Part shown: piece after piece, positions 62,723-64,000 of the stretch
Position numbering within the stretch: the stretch's first letter is position 1
Layout of the letters: each line of letters starts with the position of its first letter
From: Ruegeria sp. TM1040
GTDB taxonomy: Bacteria; Pseudomonadota; Alphaproteobacteria; Rhodobacterales; Rhodobacteraceae
Assembly (NCBI RefSeq): GCF_000014065.1
Contig: NC_008043.1
Span: 242,001 to 306,000 of the forward strand
Reading direction: 5' to 3'
Length of the DNA: 64,000 bases
The notes under the pieces: generated by a model
Told to the model about the DNA's origin: nothing
What the model saw: only the letters and a program-made list of their open reading frames with translations
The model's database searches: none
Translations under genes and position numbers: made by a program

Positions 62723-64000
62723 CATGTCGCCAAAACGATTGCCGATCAAACTCAAGGTCGCCCTGGTCATCTTCATCGTTTCAGGGGCGGCTTTCAGCGC
62801 CTTCTTCTTTCTAAACTACCGTGACACCGTCTCCCGGATCCACACTCACACAGAGCAACTGCTGGAGAGGGATCACAAAACGCATGCGAGATACATCCAG
62901 GACACTCTGACCACGATGCGTCAGGACGCCGAAACCCTTATCGGGTTCCCCCCCATTTCTGGGATTCTGCGCACGCGCCAATCCGATGAACTCACCGATC
63001 CCTTGGACGGGTCGTCCCTGCAGGATTGGCTTGTGCGTCTAGAGACATTGTTCAAAAGCGTGCTGACCAATCGGAGCGGCTATAGCCAGATCCGGCTTCT
63101 TTTGCCGGAGAACAATTGGTCCGAAATCGTTCGGGTGAACTTTGTTGCGGGTGAGGTCAGTCATGTTGACCCCACGGATTTGCAGCAGAAAGGTGATGAG
63201 CCCTACATCAGGCTGCTGCAAGCTGTTGAAACCGATGACTCGCTATTTTCAAACGTGACGCGCAACCGAGAAAAAGGGAGTGTCGTCGGCCCCCCGACAC
63301 TGCGCTCCATCAAGAGATTGGTGAATGACGACGGGGCCGTGATCGGCGCGGTGGTCATCAACGCGGTTCTTTCCGAACTTCTGTCCGTGCCGGAATACGA
63401 AGGAGAGCTGGGGCGGACCTACTACGTTATCCAAAACCATGTCGAACCCGCCTTCCCGCTTGCGACCGACGATCAGAGCTTTGTGCTCTCTCCCGAAGAA
63501 ACCCCACGGGTTCTCGACTTCAAGGTGGTTGCGCAACAATCTGTAGGTCAGCTGATCGATCTGGGCAGTGATGAAAACCTCTACCTCAGCTCCGTCCCTA
63601 TTTCCGACGCCCATGTGCCATTCGATTTCTTCATCGCCACCGACATTGATGCCGGGGCTCTCTTTCAACAGGCTCGGCACGAACTCTGGAGAAACTTCGC
63701 CCATGCCCTTGTGCTGACCCTTCTTGCCTCGGGGCTTGGATATGTCTTTGCAGCACGATTGCTGTCACCGCTCGAACACCTCATCGACGAGATCAAGAAA
63801 AGCGCGGGCCTGCGCGGCGATCAGGCCGGCTCCCTGTCGAAGGGCGGCGACGAAGTCACACTCATTGCCAATAACTTCAAACAGTTGACCAGCGATCTGG
63901 TGCGTGAAACACAGCGTTTGGATATGGTCCTGACCAATGTGGCCGAAGGCATCGTGACCCTGTTGCCAGACGGCACCATCGAAGACGCAAATCCTGCCTC
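62723..64000 (+). CDS. Membrane sensor protein, cut by window end
   Basis: A partial frame of 426 codons from ATG 62723 (RBS AAAGGTGG). N-terminal membrane segment at about 12-32 (VALVIFIVSGAAFSAFFF), a periplasmic sensory domain of about 290 residues with dCache-like features (RSGYSQIRLL, then NDDGAVIGAVVINAVLSE), a second helix at about 330-350 (ALVLTLLASGLGYVFAARLL), a HAMP-like linker, and the start of a PAS domain (LTNVAEGIVTLLPDGTIEDA). The output domain (kinase, diguanylate cyclase or receptor) is beyond the window. Confidence 0.85.

Overview
The window reads as a chromosomal segment of a marine alphaproteobacterium of the Rhodobacterales, most likely the Roseobacter group. This is inferred from the GC-rich coding style, the dense directons with ATGA overlaps and the catabolic repertoire (RbsABC-type importers, PxpABC with AccBC, a carnitine operon with a BCCT carrier). 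No rRNA, tRNA or CRISPR array was recognised.

Layout. 0.3-1.8 kb: one small unknown gene and a transposase scrap. 1.8-7.4 kb: a chemosensory operon of a soluble multi-PAS chemoreceptor, CheR, CheD and a triple-CheW protein, without CheA, CheB or CheY. 7.5-9.7 kb: an insertion-sequence nest, in which an apparently intact 1.24-kb IS407-type element lies beside an IS3 relic, both bracketed by ~167-bp inverted repeats. 9.8-10.5 kb: a CBS-pair protein and a tiny membrane protein. 10.6-18.6 kb (minus strand): PxpA, biotin carrier, biotin carboxylase, PxpB, PxpC, a TorT-like binding protein and its ribose-type ABC importer, pointing to uptake and ATP-driven opening of 5-oxoproline or a related lactam. 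A LysR regulator is divergent, followed by an XRE-cupin regulator and GabT-GabD. 23.4-30.0 kb: a second importer locus with a ROK regulator, an M20 deacylase and a YhfX-like PLP enzyme. 30.1-34.2 kb: SDR, acyl-CoA ligase and thiolase opposite a PAS-LuxR regulator. 34.3-35.6 kb: a second relic of the same IS3 element. 35.8-41.8 kb: a 7TM hybrid histidine kinase, two exported proteins, a DMT exporter, a 4-OT-like tautomerase and an NTF2-like protein. 42.0-43.7 kb: a LysR regulator divergent from a flavodoxin-like protein.

44.1-55.3 kb is the most unusual stretch. It holds a roughly 1,880-residue autotransporter-like protein with three 726-bp tandem repeats, then three consecutive tail-collar (MdpB-like) proteins, a predicted beta-propeller protein, a GNAT acetyltransferase, a small conserved protein and a highly acidic protein. 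55.5-62.6 kb is a carnitine catabolic locus: GlxA/CdhR-like regulator, acetoacetyl-CoA synthetase, BKACE dehydrocarnitine cleavage enzyme, L-carnitine dehydrogenase, thioesterase and BCCT transporter. The dehydrogenase and thioesterase share one frame interrupted by a single TAG, and the transporter lacks a normal BCCT C-terminus. The window ends inside a membrane sensor gene.

Strongest regulatory observation: a 19-bp palindrome recurs with 17/19 identity at the LysR/flavodoxin promoter (42935-42953) and upstream of the tautomerase operon (41847-41865), which ties these genes into one probable LysR regulon.
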